Assembly: GCA_905480595.1 (NCBI GenBank)
Contig: CAJQQY010000001.1
Coordinates: 1-62,147, forward strand
Reading direction: 5' to 3'
Origin: an uncultured Saprospiraceae bacterium
GTDB taxonomy: Bacteria > Bacteroidota > Bacteroidia > Chitinophagales > Saprospiraceae
Length of the DNA stretch: 62,147 bases
Part shown: positions 35,508 to 44,340 of the stretch, one piece after another
Layout: each line of letters starts with the position of its first letter
How positions within the stretch are numbered: the first letter of the stretch is position 1
Translations under genes and position numbers: made by a program
Notes under the pieces: generated by a model
Database searches by the model: none
What the model was told of the DNA's origin: nothing
What the model saw: the letters and a program-made list of their open reading frames with translations, nothing else

Positions 35508-36566
35508 CTACCTTAGAAAAAATCCAAACTTAAAAGGATCATCAGGATCAATCAAAAATTCATGTTGTCCTGTGATATGCGCAGTTCCTTCCACTTGTGG
35601 AATAACTGCATCAAAATTCCCATATTTTTCTTCTCTAACAATTGAACCTTTAAAAACACTTCCAGTAATACTTTCGATGGTCATCGTTTCGCCAATTTTA
35701 ATTTCATTGCGCATAAAATGAATGGGCATTCTTCCTGAAACTCCCGAACCAGTTGGGCAACGATCTACTTCTCCTTCTGCAAAAATGCAAACATTCCTAC
35801 TATCCAAACCTTCCGAAACTGGGCCCCCAATAAAAATAGTTCCGTATAAAAAACTAAGATCAACTTCAAAAGGATGTTTGATTTGGGAATCAGATTTCAT
35901 TACAGCTCGTTTGATGTCCATTCCTTTTTGAATGAGTAAGCTATAGTTTTCAGGAACGAGCGGAATACCTAATTTATCAGAATTAACATAAGCGTAAAAT
36001 GCACCTCCATAAGCTAAATCATATTCCACATTACCCAACCCTTCCACTTCAACTTCTTGATCGAGCGCGACGACAAATGAAGGAACACAATGAAAATAAA
36101 CACTTTCCACTTTTCCATTCTTTATTTTTACAAAAGAATCAATACGGCCACAAGGAGCATCAATTTTAATATGTGTTTCAGGTGAAATAACTTCCACCCA
36201 GTTCATTTCTATCGCCAAAGTTGAAATCGCAATAATCGCATGACCACACATTGTACTATAACCTTCATTATGCAAAAATAGAATTCCAAAATCACCATCG
36301 TTATCATTAGGAGGGAGTAAAATACAACCATACATATCAGCATGACCGCGTGGTTCGTGCATCAAAGCAAGTCGTAAATGGTCATATTTATTTTTGATAA
36401 AATTGCGATATTCCAATACAGAGCTGCCTTCCAACTTGGGAAAACCGTCCACAATGACCCGCAAAGGTTCGCCTCCGGTATGCATATCAATCGTTTTTAT
36501 TTTGAGCCAATGCTCAGGAGGTTCGAAAGTATGGCTTGTTTTTAATTTATCTAAAAAAGAAGGCAT
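35508..36566 (-). CDS. Proline racemase family, trans-3-hydroxy-L-proline dehydratase-like
   Basis: A 352-residue enzyme of the proline racemase fold. The first catalytic cysteine is present (C107, STMCGHA). At the second site, where racemases and 4-hydroxyproline epimerases have cysteine (PCGTG), this protein has threonine (T272 in CPTGSGVSGR). The Cys/Thr pair is the signature of trans-3-hydroxy-L-proline dehydratase, which makes Delta1-pyrroline-2-carboxylate. Other motifs: DMHTGGEPLR near the N-terminus, HEPRGHADMYG, and TGSVFKG. Specificity is an inference from the residues. No proline-catabolism neighbour is seen. Confidence 0.83.
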   Translation of the reverse strand: MPSFLDKLKTSHTFEPPEHWLKIKTIDMHTGGEPLRVIVDGFPKLEGSSVLEYRNFIKNKYDHLRLALMHEPRGHADMYGCILLPPNDNDGDFGILFLHNEGYSTMCGHAIIAISTLAIEMNWVEVISPETHIKIDAPCGRIDSFVKIKNGKVESVYFHCVPSFVVALDQEVEVEGLGNVEYDLAYGGAFYAYVNSDKLGIPLVPENYSLLIQKGMDIKRAVMKSDSQIKHPFEVDLSFLYGTIFIGGPVSEGLDSRNVCIFAEGEVDRCPTGSGVSGRMPIHFMRNEIKIGETMTIESITGSVFKGSIVREEKYGNFDAVIPQVEGTAHITGQHEFLIDPDDPFKFGFFLR

Positions 36567-36577
36567 GGATGAAAATC

Positions 36578-36608
36578 TTTGATGTTAAATAAAAAATGTT
36601 TTTCTTTG
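36578..36608 (+). promoter_or_regulatory. Promoter of the 45-residue membrane peptide gene
   Basis: TTTG (36578-36581), 19 nt, TTTCTTTG (36601-36608; one mismatch from TAnnTTTG). It lies 43 bp before ATG 36651. Confidence 0.6.
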
Positions 36609-36650
36609 CACTTTCAAAGATAATTTTCCAAACTTAAAAATAATAAGACA

Positions 36651-36788
36651 ATGTCAGGTCATATCGAAAATGCTGGAAAAAAAGGATACTGTATGATGTA
36701 TTTTTTCATTGGTTTCTTCCTTTTTATCGCTCTATGGGCTACTGTATATTATGCGAACTTCCAACTTGAGTTCCCATATCCCAACTAA
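36651..36788 (+). CDS. 45-residue single-span membrane peptide
   Basis: ATG 36651 to TAA 36786-36788. The peptide begins MSGHIENAGKKGYCMM, then has one membrane span (about 15-34), and ends VYYANFQLEFPYPN. It has its own promoter (36578-36608) and a terminator (36831-36863), which is the main evidence that it is real despite its size. No family is recognised. The conserved-looking tail and a glycine/lysine-rich head suggest an accessory subunit of a membrane complex, but that is a guess. Confidence 0.6.
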   Translation: MSGHIENAGKKGYCMMYFFIGFFLFIALWATVYYANFQLEFPYPN

Positions 36789-37247
36789 AATTTAACTGAA
36801 ATAGATATTTATCTATTTTTTGAAATAATAAACCCGCTCTTTTCATAGAAAAAGGAGCGGGTTCGTTGTTTTGTATATTGGATATTTTTTACCATAACAG
36901 GAAGGGGATTAGATCTTTCGCTATCTGTATTAATAAACTCCACTTCATATTAAAATTGTTGCAATTTAAGATAACTTTACTGCTATCTTATCATAATTAT
37001 TTTTAAAAGTTGCAATTCCTTTCTAGATGCAATTTGATCTCTCCACTTTTTTCGACTAAAAAATGTCAGTTAAATTTATTTATCAATGACAAAAAGTCTT
37101 TATTTTCTTTACGTTTAGGACATTATTTCAGAATTATGTAGATTTTTTTGCATTGGTCATGGATTTGATGTTTAAATTGCAAACACTTAATTTACGACTC
37201 TATAAGTCGGATTTTAAAAAATAAAAGACAGTAAAAAAATATATAAA
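36789..37247. other. Intergenic region upstream of clpB
   Basis: 459 bp that contain the terminator of the small peptide gene (36831-36863) and, just before clpB, a CGACT/AGTCG hairpin (37195-37209). No gene is seen. I cannot assign the clpB promoter with confidence. Confidence 0.6.
36831..36863 (+). terminator. Terminator of the 45-residue peptide gene
   Basis: AACCCGCTC (36831-36839) pairs with GAGCGGGTT (36855-36863), extended by TTTTC/GAAAA; a T-rich tail follows. Confidence 0.85.
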
Positions 37248-40025
37248 ATGACGTACGATAATTTCACTATAAAATCCCAAGAGTGCATTCTTAAAGCACA
37301 ACAAATTGCAGGAGGTCATGACCAGCAAATGGTCGATACTCCACATCTCATCAAAGGTATTTTGATGACCGACGAAAATGTTCCAAATTTTTTATTACAA
37401 AAAATGGGGGTGAACATTCCTACGCTTCAAATGCGATTGGATGAGGCAATTAAAACTTATCCCAAAGTAGAAGGTGGAGAAAAACAATATTTGACGAACG
37501 ATGCCAACAAAGCATTAAGTCGAGCAAAAAAAATGTTGAAAGAATTTGGAGATGAATTTATTTCAATTGAATTGATTTTGCTAGCCTTGCTTCAAGGCAA
37601 AGATAAAGGTGGACGATTGCTTAAAGAGTTAGGTGCTACTGAAAAAGAGATGAAAACTGCCATCGGAGAATTACGAAAAGGAAGAACAGTTACAGATCAA
37701 AATACTGATACTCAATATAATGCTTTGGCAAAATTTGCTATCAACCTAAACGAGCGAGCGGAGAGTGGAAAATTAGATCCAATCGTTGGACGTGATGAAG
37801 AAATTAGAAGAGTGTTGCACATTCTTTCTCGAAGAAAAAAGAACAATCCAATTTTGATTGGAGAGGCGGGTGTTGGTAAAACTGCCATCGTTGAAGGAAT
37901 TGCTTGGCGAATAGTAAACCATGATGTCCCTGAAAATTTACAATCTAAAAAACTATTCGTTTTGGATATCGCAGCATTAATTGCTGGAGCAAAATTCAAA
38001 GGAGAATTTGAAGAAAGATTGAAAGGAGTAATTAAAGAAGTAACTGACTCGGAAGGAGAAATAATTTTATTTATTGATGAAATTCACACTTTGATTGGAG
38101 CAGGAGGTGGCGGTGGCGCAATGGATGCTGCCAATATTTTAAAACCAGCTTTGGCACGTGGAGACTTGCGAACGATTGGTGCAACTACTTTGGATGAGTA
38201 CCAAAAGTATTTTGAAAAAGACAAAGCGTTAGTTCGTCGTTTCCAAACTGTTTTGATTGACGAACCAAGTGTAGCAGATACGATTTCTATTCTTCGAGGA
38301 TTGCAAGAGCGATATGAAGTCTACCATAAAATTGATATTCTAGATGAAGCATTAATTGCGGCTGCGGAGTTGTCATCAAGATATATAGCTGATCGAAGTT
38401 TGCCAGATAAAGCGATTGATTTGATTGATGAAGCGGCTGCGAAATTACGTTTGGAATTAGATTCTAAACCTGATGAAGTTGATGAACAAGATCGAAAAGT
38501 TCGACAATTAAAAATCGAACGAGAAGCCATCAAAAGGGAAGGCAACAAAAAGAAACTTGATAAAATCAACAAGAAAATTGCAGATGCAAAAGAAAGTTTA
38601 GAAGACATTACAGCTGCGTGGAAAAATGAAAAAGAGATCGTTGATACTATTCAAAGTATTAAAAAAACGATTGAAGAATTAGAGCAACAAGCTGCGAAAG
38701 CTGAGCGGGATAGTGATTTCGAAACGGTAGCAAAAATCCGTTATGGGCAGATTAAAGAGAAAGAAGTCATGCTAAAAGTAGCAGAAGAGAAGTTGGATAA
38801 ATTACCAGAGGAAAATCGATTCACTAATGAAGAAGTAAATGCGAATGACATTGCAGAAGTTGTTGCAAGATGGACTGGAATTCCGGTTTCCAAAATGTTG
38901 CAAAGTGAAAAAGATAAATTGCTTGGACTGGAAGCAGAGATTGGCCAACGATTGATTGGTCAGCATGAAGCAGTTGTAGCGGTGAGTGATGCGGTACGTC
39001 GAAGTCGTTCAGGATTGCAAGATGCGAATCGTCCGATTGGCTCATTTATTTTCCTTGGACCAACAGGTGTTGGGAAAACGGAGTTAGCTAAATCATTGGC
39101 AGAAGTTTTATTTGACGATGACAAGGCGATTACTCGAATCGATATGAGTGAATACCAAGAGCGACATTCGGTAAGTCGATTGGTAGGGGCGCCTCCAGGA
39201 TATGTTGGTTATGATGAAGGTGGACAATTGACAGAAGCAGTTCGAAGAAAACCTTATTCAATTATTCTTTTGGATGAAATCGAAAAAGCGCATCCTGATA
39301 CTTTTAATATTTTATTGCAAGTATTAGATGATGGTCGATTGACAGATAGTCGAGGTCGTGTGGCGAATTTTACAAATACAATTATTATCATGACTTCGAA
39401 TATGGGAGCGGAGGTTATTTTGGAAAATTTCGAAGACTTAGCAGCTGTTGGTGAAGACCATCGAGCGGATATTTTGGAGACGACAAAGTTGGAAGTGTTT
39501 GAAGCATTGAAAGAAAATTTACGTCCTGAGTTCTTGAATCGGATTGATGATAAGATTATGTTTTTGCCATTGACAAAAGATGAGATCAAGCAGATTTTAG
39601 AATTGTTATTGAAAAAGACTAGAAAGATGTTGGCAAAGCAAGGCATGGAGTTAGAGTTGAGCGAGAGTGCAAAAGACCTCCTGGCAGACTTAGGCTACGA
39701 TCCTCAATTTGGGGCAAGACCATTGAAAAGAGTTTTACAAAAAGAAGTCTTGAACGAATTATCTAAGTATGTTTTGTCAGGTGAGTTTGACGGTGGCGAT
39801 ACAATTTATGTTGATACAGATGCAAAAGGTTTGACTTTTGGAAATAAACCTTCCACGACTTCTGCGAAACCAAAATCGAATGGCGCAGCAAAACCTGCTG
39901 CGAAAAAAGATGCTAAAGCAAAGCAGCTGGAGGACCTAAAAAAGGCGACCAAGGATGTGGAAGATGCGGTGAAGAAAGCGAAAGAAGAAAATGGAGATAC
40001 TGACTCTAAGGCGAAGGATAATTAA
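37248..40025 (+). CDS. clpB: ATP-dependent chaperone ClpB
   Basis: A 925-residue disaggregase of the AAA+ family that works with DnaK to extract proteins from aggregates. Domains in order: Clp N-terminal repeats (about 1-145), AAA1 with Walker A GEAGVGKT (205-212) and Walker B LFIDEIHTL, the ClpB middle coiled-coil (about 410-525, KVRQLKIEREAIKREG), AAA2 with Walker A GPTGVGKT (about 604-611) and LLDEIEKAHP, and the small C-terminal domain (GYDPQFGARPLKRV). After about residue 868 there is an unusual tail of about 55 residues, rich in Lys, Ala and Glu. A terminator follows. Confidence 0.97.
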   Translation: MTYDNFTIKSQECILKAQQIAGGHDQQMVDTPHLIKGILMTDENVPNFLLQKMGVNIPTLQMRLDEAIKTYPKVEGGEKQYLTNDANKALSRAKKMLKEFGDEFISIELILLALLQGKDKGGRLLKELGATEKEMKTAIGELRKGRTVTDQNTDTQYNALAKFAINLNERAESGKLDPIVGRDEEIRRVLHILSRRKKNNPILIGEAGVGKTAIVEGIAWRIVNHDVPENLQSKKLFVLDIAALIAGAKFKGEFEERLKGVIKEVTDSEGEIILFIDEIHTLIGAGGGGGAMDAANILKPALARGDLRTIGATTLDEYQKYFEKDKALVRRFQTVLIDEPSVADTISILRGLQERYEVYHKIDILDEALIAAAELSSRYIADRSLPDKAIDLIDEAAAKLRLELDSKPDEVDEQDRKVRQLKIEREAIKREGNKKKLDKINKKIADAKESLEDITAAWKNEKEIVDTIQSIKKTIEELEQQAAKAERDSDFETVAKIRYGQIKEKEVMLKVAEEKLDKLPEENRFTNEEVNANDIAEVVARWTGIPVSKMLQSEKDKLLGLEAEIGQRLIGQHEAVVAVSDAVRRSRSGLQDANRPIGSFIFLGPTGVGKTELAKSLAEVLFDDDKAITRIDMSEYQERHSVSRLVGAPPGYVGYDEGGQLTEAVRRKPYSIILLDEIEKAHPDTFNILLQVLDDGRLTDSRGRVANFTNTIIIMTSNMGAEVILENFEDLAAVGEDHRADILETTKLEVFEALKENLRPEFLNRIDDKIMFLPLTKDEIKQILELLLKKTRKMLAKQGMELELSESAKDLLADLGYDPQFGARPLKRVLQKEVLNELSKYVLSGEFDGGDTIYVDTDAKGLTFGNKPSTTSAKPKSNGAAKPAAKKDAKAKQLEDLKKATKDVEDAVKKAKEENGDTDSKAKDN

Positions 40026-40065
40026 ATTTCTTGCGCTATTTAAGCACCGACATAAAATAAAATTT

Positions 40066-40103
40066 AAGCTGCTATCCCATCAAAAGGTTAGCAGCTTTTT
40101 TTA
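40066..40103 (+). terminator. Terminator of clpB
   Basis: AAGCTGCTA (40066-40074) pairs with TAGCAGCTT (40089-40097), followed by a T-run. Confidence 0.88.
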
Positions 40104-40156
40104 TTTTAAAGTTTTAAAATTTACCAAGTGAGTAGTTCACAAAATAAAATGATTTC

Positions 40157-41041
40157 ATGTCAAAATTTCTCTCTAAGATTGTGACTCAATATCCTGAATT
40201 AAAATACGCCCTTCTTGAAGCTCAAACATTTGATCCTCAATATTTTGGTTTTCCAGAAGTGTATTATAAAATTATGGAAACCGATTCTGTCCGAGTCAAT
40301 TCCTTTCGAGACTCATTTTTAAAATATAAAAATTTTAAAAATAAAGTTGTTTGTGAAGTGGGCGTTGGTACACTAGCTTTGTCGCGATTTTTTTTACCGC
40401 ATGTCAAAAAAGCTTATCTCATTGAAAGCAATCCTAAGCTCATAAAATTTATCCAAAAAGAATTGAAGAAAAATGGCTGGGAAAAGAAAGTTGTATTTAT
40501 TGCAGCTGATGCAATGACTGTTCAACTTCCTGAGAAAGTGGATTTTATCATTGGAGAAAATATGAGCATCTTTTGTGCGAACGAACATCAAGTGCAAATT
40601 TTTCAACATCTCAGACAATTCCTTAAACCAAAAGGAAAACTAATTCCTGAAAAGATTATTAATTTAGTTCAATTAGGCAAAGCTACTTTTAGTAAAAATA
40701 TCAAACATTATCCAATTATGTTTTCTAGACACTTGCCTACTGTAATGACGATACAAAAGGAAGTGAATACCATCGACTTATATAAAACTAAGGATAAACC
40801 TGTAGCGAAAACTGTTCGAGTAAAAACATTGTTAAGTGGGAAAGTAAATTGTGTTTATTTGAATTCTTGGGTACAATGTGTGGAAGGTGTAAACTTTACT
40901 GGTACAGATAGTTTGATGCCTCCAACAATAGTTAAACTAAAAAAAGCAGTCAATGTAGTAGCAGGGGAAACGATTCAATTGAAGGTGAAATTCTCTTATG
41001 GCACATCATTAGATGAAGCTCTTTTTTGGATTGAACAATAA
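40157..41041 (+). CDS. SAM-dependent methyltransferase, PRMT-like
   Basis: A 294-residue protein with a Rossmann methyltransferase core: motif I VCEVGVGTLALSRF (about 56-69), acidic LIESNP, DAMTVQL, and GENMSIFCANE (about 135-145), which resembles the double-E loop region of protein arginine methyltransferases only loosely. The C-terminal half is beta-rich, as in PRMT-like enzymes. Substrate unknown. It lies 51 bp upstream of the AraC gene on the same strand. Confidence 0.7.
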   Translation: MSKFLSKIVTQYPELKYALLEAQTFDPQYFGFPEVYYKIMETDSVRVNSFRDSFLKYKNFKNKVVCEVGVGTLALSRFFLPHVKKAYLIESNPKLIKFIQKELKKNGWEKKVVFIAADAMTVQLPEKVDFIIGENMSIFCANEHQVQIFQHLRQFLKPKGKLIPEKIINLVQLGKATFSKNIKHYPIMFSRHLPTVMTIQKEVNTIDLYKTKDKPVAKTVRVKTLLSGKVNCVYLNSWVQCVEGVNFTGTDSLMPPTIVKLKKAVNVVAGETIQLKVKFSYGTSLDEALFWIEQ

Positions 41042-41092
41042 GAGATGTTTTCTGTATTCGAAAAACTAATAGTTTAAGTTTAAAAAATAATC

Positions 41093-41962
41093 GTGAAAAA
41101 AATAAAAACTTACCAAAAAGTTGTCCCTTCCAATGAGGCTATTTCTTTTGAAATAAAAAGAATGGAATCCATTTATGAGAAAACAAAAGGAGAACCTGAC
41201 GAACCTCATCGACATGATTACTACATCGTTTTAATTGTTCAAAAAGCAAAAGGAAAACATATCATTGACTTCAATGAATTTGAGTTAACCGGTAATCAAA
41301 TTTACTTCGTCAGCCCAGGACAAGTGCATCAGATTTTGGAAGAGGAAAAATCTTATGGATTTGCAATTACTTTTTCCGAACAATTTTTAATGCACAATTA
41401 TATTCAAGCATCTTTTGTAAATAACCTCTATCTCTTTCAAGAAAATGGTTTTTCACCGCCGCTCAATATTGATGATAATACGTTACAAAAAGCGGTTTTT
41501 TTCGCAGAGCAAATGATAGAAAAAAAAGGGGGAGAAGGGACATTACAATATCAAGCATTGGGTGCTTGGTTAAAATTATTATTGATTCTCGCTCAAGAAG
41601 CTTGCGATTTATTTCCAGATAACCACACTCAAATTATTCAAGCTGGGAAAATTTTACTCAAAGATTTTAAAGAATTATTAGATCAAAATTATAGCAAATG
41701 GCATAAGGTGGCAGACTATGCAGCAGCCTTAAATATTACTTCTGATTACCTCAATAGTTCTGTAAAAAATTTGACAGGGAAAAATGTCAAAGTGCATATT
41801 CAAAATAGAATTTTACTAGCTGCTAAAAGGATGCTACTATTTTCTGAATTAACTAATAAAGAAATTGCTTACGAACTTGGATTCAGCGAACCAGCTAACT
41901 TTAGTCAGTTTTTCAAAAAACATACAAGCACTTCTCCTTCCGCATTCAAGAAGTTGTATTAA
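41093..41962 (+). CDS. AraC family transcriptional regulator
   Basis: A 289-residue regulator starting at GTG 41093. The N-terminal part is a cupin-like sensory domain (PHRHDYYIVLIVQKAKGKH, IYFVSPGQVHQ). The C-terminal double helix-turn-helix covers about 195-289: HKVADYAAALNITSDYLNSSVKNLTGKN and LTNKEIAYELGFSEPANFSQFFKKHTSTSPSAFKK (each is the family signature). It is followed 121 bp later by a pirin gene with its own promoter; regulation of that gene is a natural guess. Confidence 0.9.
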   Translation: MKKIKTYQKVVPSNEAISFEIKRMESIYEKTKGEPDEPHRHDYYIVLIVQKAKGKHIIDFNEFELTGNQIYFVSPGQVHQILEEEKSYGFAITFSEQFLMHNYIQASFVNNLYLFQENGFSPPLNIDDNTLQKAVFFAEQMIEKKGGEGTLQYQALGAWLKLLLILAQEACDLFPDNHTQIIQAGKILLKDFKELLDQNYSKWHKVADYAAALNITSDYLNSSVKNLTGKNVKVHIQNRILLAAKRMLLFSELTNKEIAYELGFSEPANFSQFFKKHTSTSPSAFKKLY

Positions 41963-42020
41963 AAATAACACACACTTTATTCAATATCTGATTTTCATAA
42001 GTTTTACCCTAATTTTCATA

Positions 42021-42051
42021 TTTCTATCACTAGATATTGCATTTATCTTTG
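42021..42051 (+). promoter_or_regulatory. Promoter of the pirin gene
   Basis: TTTC (42021-42024), 19 nt, TATCTTTG (42044-42051; exact -7 match). It gives a leader of about 25 nt. Confidence 0.6.
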
Positions 42052-42082
42052 TGTTATTAATTAACCAGTAAAGTTTGAAGCA

Positions 42083-42961
42083 ATGGATCGTAAAAAATTT
42101 TTAAAAAAATCACTATTTGGAGCTGCAGGTTTAGCTGCTGGATCTAATTCTTTACAGGCCAAAAAAGCTGAACCTTCAAATTCCACTTATGATAAATTAA
42201 TGGATCGAGTTGGATTCAATCATTTACCCAATAAAGAAGTTAAAACAATGAAATCAGTATTGCATAAAGCATCCACTAGAGGGAATGCGAACCACGGTTG
42301 GTTGAATAGTAACCACACTTTTAGTTTTGCTAATTACCATAATCCAGAGAGAATGAACTTTGGTGTATTGCGAGTTTTGAATGATGATGTCGTTGCTCCT
42401 GCGAAAGGATTTGGAAGACATCCGCATGATAATATGGAGATTATTTCTATTCCATTGGAAGGTGATTTGGAACATAAAGATAGCATGGGAAATACAACTG
42501 TCATCAAGCAAGGAGATATTCAGGTGATGAGTGCAGGAACGGGAGTTTTCCATAGTGAGTATAATAAAAATAGTGATCAAGCGGTCAAGTTCTTACAAAT
42601 TTGGATTTTCCCAAATAAGCGAAATGTAACGCCTCGATATGATCAAATTAAGATCGACGAGAAGAAAATCAAAAATCAGTTGCACCAAGTTTTATCACCA
42701 AGTGCAGATGATGAAGGCGTTTGGATTAATCAGAATGCTTGGTTCCATATGGGTAATTTGGAGAAAGGAAAAAAAGCAGATTATGAAATCAAGTCAGATA
42801 AAAATGGTGTTTATGTTTTCGTTTTAGACGGTGATGTTACCGTCGAAGGACAGACTTTAAATAAAAGAGATGGGTTCGGAGTTTGGGATACTAACAATAT
42901 CAACATTGAAGCAGATAACAACGCGAAAGTACTCTTGATGGAAGTTCCGATGAGTTTGTAA
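42083..42961 (+). CDS. Pirin family protein with a Tat-like export signal
   Basis: A 292-residue bicupin. The N-terminus, MDRKKFLKKSLFGAAGLAAG, looks like a twin-arginine-type signal with RK in place of RR, ending near LQAKKAEP. Metal ligands of the N-terminal cupin are GRHPHDNME (H113, H115), H157 and E159 (VFHSEY), and the second cupin starts near residue 210. Most pirins are cytoplasmic, so export is the odd point. Some pirins are quercetin 2,3-dioxygenases; activity here is not known. Regulation by the upstream AraC protein is plausible. Confidence 0.87.
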   Translation: MDRKKFLKKSLFGAAGLAAGSNSLQAKKAEPSNSTYDKLMDRVGFNHLPNKEVKTMKSVLHKASTRGNANHGWLNSNHTFSFANYHNPERMNFGVLRVLNDDVVAPAKGFGRHPHDNMEIISIPLEGDLEHKDSMGNTTVIKQGDIQVMSAGTGVFHSEYNKNSDQAVKFLQIWIFPNKRNVTPRYDQIKIDEKKIKNQLHQVLSPSADDEGVWINQNAWFHMGNLEKGKKADYEIKSDKNGVYVFVLDGDVTVEGQTLNKRDGFGVWDTNNINIEADNNAKVLLMEVPMSL

Positions 42962-43024
42962 TTTTCTTTTTACCTGATCCTGCAAAACTTGCAGCGGTGA
43001 AAGCAAAAGATAATTAATATCCTT

Positions 43025-43060
43025 GGTGGCACAGTTGGAACTGTGTCACCGTTTTTTTTT
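43025..43060 (+). terminator. Terminator downstream of the pirin gene
   Basis: GGTGGCACAGTT (43025-43036) pairs with AACTGTGTCACC (43039-43050; one G-U pair), loop GG, followed by nine T residues. It shares CACrGTTGGA with a hairpin at 54639-54676. Confidence 0.9.
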
Positions 43061-43098
43061 ATCTAAACCAAAGAATTATCATTTACAAAATTAAATTC

Positions 43099-43129
43099 TT
43101 TGGAACCAATTTCTTTTAATGTATGTTTG
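43099..43129 (+). promoter_or_regulatory. Promoter of rsgA
   Basis: TTTG (43099-43102), 19 nt, TATGTTTG (43122-43129): both elements match the consensus. Inferred leader is about 75 nt. Confidence 0.75.
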
Positions 43130-43209
43130 GTTTATTCGAGATCTGTTCAAATGAATAATTATTGTTTTTAAAATCCAACTTAACAAAAAACAGATTAAAA
43201 AATTAAACG

Positions 43210-44277
43210 ATGACGAACCAAGATTTAGGGTACAATGAAAGTTTAGAGAAATATAGAATCGAAGAAAAACTAGATTCATTTGAAACAGGTAGAGTTATTT
43301 CAGAGCATAAAGAAAGATATACAGTTAAAACACCTACCAATGAATTTGACTCAGAGCTTATTGGGAATCTAAGATTTACGGCAGAAAGTAGATACGATTT
43401 TCCTGCGGTTGGAGATTGGGTTGCTTTTTCTGAGTATGATAAAAATAAGGCTTTGATTCATGCGGTCTATCCACGAGCTTCAATTTTAGAAAGACAAGCT
43501 GTTGGGAGAAAAGGTCAAATTCAAATCATCGCAACTAATATTGATTTTGGATTAATCGTCCAGGCCGTTAATCGAGATTTTAATTTAAACCGATTAGAAA
43601 GATATTTAACCATTTGTAATTCTTCTAGAATTGAACCGATTATAGTTTTAAGTAAAATTGACTTGCTCAATGAATCTGAATTGGAAGACATTATAAATCA
43701 AATTAGATCTCGAATCAAAAAGCTTCAAATAATCACAGTCAGTAATCAAATAGAGGATGGCTACAAAGACTTAAATCAAATCATTCAAAAAGGAAAAACT
43801 TATTGCCTTCTCGGTTCATCGGGTGTTGGTAAATCAACCTTACTTAATAATCTATCAGGAAAATTATTGATGGAAACGGGGCAAATTAGTGATAGCGTAA
43901 ATAAAGGAAGGCATATCACGAGTCATCGAGAATTAGTTGTTTTAGAAAATGGCGGAATTTTGATCGATAACCCAGGAATGAGAGAAGTTGGAATATCAGA
44001 TTTATCTCAAGGCTTGGAAACTACATTTGAAACAATTGTTGAAATTTCTAAAAGCTGTAAATTTAAAGATTGCTCACATACTCATGAAAAAGGTTGTGCG
44101 ATTTTAGAAGCGGTAAATAATGGAAAAGTTGATCCTGGTGCTTTACTTAATTTTCAAAAAATAGAACGAGAAAGGTCGCATTTTGAATCTAGCATTGCAG
44201 ATCGAAGAAAGAAAGACAAAGACTTTGGAAAGATGATAAAAGGAATACAAAAAGAAAGGCGAAAAAATAAGTATTGA
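43210..44277 (+). CDS. rsgA: Ribosome small subunit-dependent GTPase A
   Basis: A 355-residue circularly permuted GTPase that assists 30S maturation. Order of domains: OB fold (about 30-95), GTPase with LSKIDL (G4-type) ahead of GSSGVGKS (202-209, P-loop) and DNPGMRE (G3), and a C-terminal zinc domain with CKFKDCSHTHEKGC (about 282-295). The G4-G1-G3 order is the hallmark of RsgA. The C-terminus is basic (KERRKNKY). It has a strong promoter and a terminator of its own. Confidence 0.96.
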   Translation: MTNQDLGYNESLEKYRIEEKLDSFETGRVISEHKERYTVKTPTNEFDSELIGNLRFTAESRYDFPAVGDWVAFSEYDKNKALIHAVYPRASILERQAVGRKGQIQIIATNIDFGLIVQAVNRDFNLNRLERYLTICNSSRIEPIIVLSKIDLLNESELEDIINQIRSRIKKLQIITVSNQIEDGYKDLNQIIQKGKTYCLLGSSGVGKSTLLNNLSGKLLMETGQISDSVNKGRHITSHRELVVLENGGILIDNPGMREVGISDLSQGLETTFETIVEISKSCKFKDCSHTHEKGCAILEAVNNGKVDPGALLNFQKIERERSHFESSIADRRKKDKDFGKMIKGIQKERRKNKY

Positions 44278-44280
44278 GTA

Positions 44281-44328
44281 AACGAACCTGCATCATTTAA
44301 AGTAAGATGATACAGGTTCGTTTTTTTA
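44281..44328. terminator. Bidirectional terminator between rsgA and the WG gene
   Basis: AACGAACCTGCATCAT (44281-44296) pairs with ATGATACAGGTTCGTT (44307-44322; one mismatch), followed by a T-run. Confidence 0.9.
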
Positions 44329-44340
44329 CAAAAAAAACAG

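Noticed and set aside
42962-43017. Frame reading LPDPAKLAAVKAKDN-stop after the pirin gene
   Set aside because: Only 16 codons, out of frame with pirin and without a start; probably chance.
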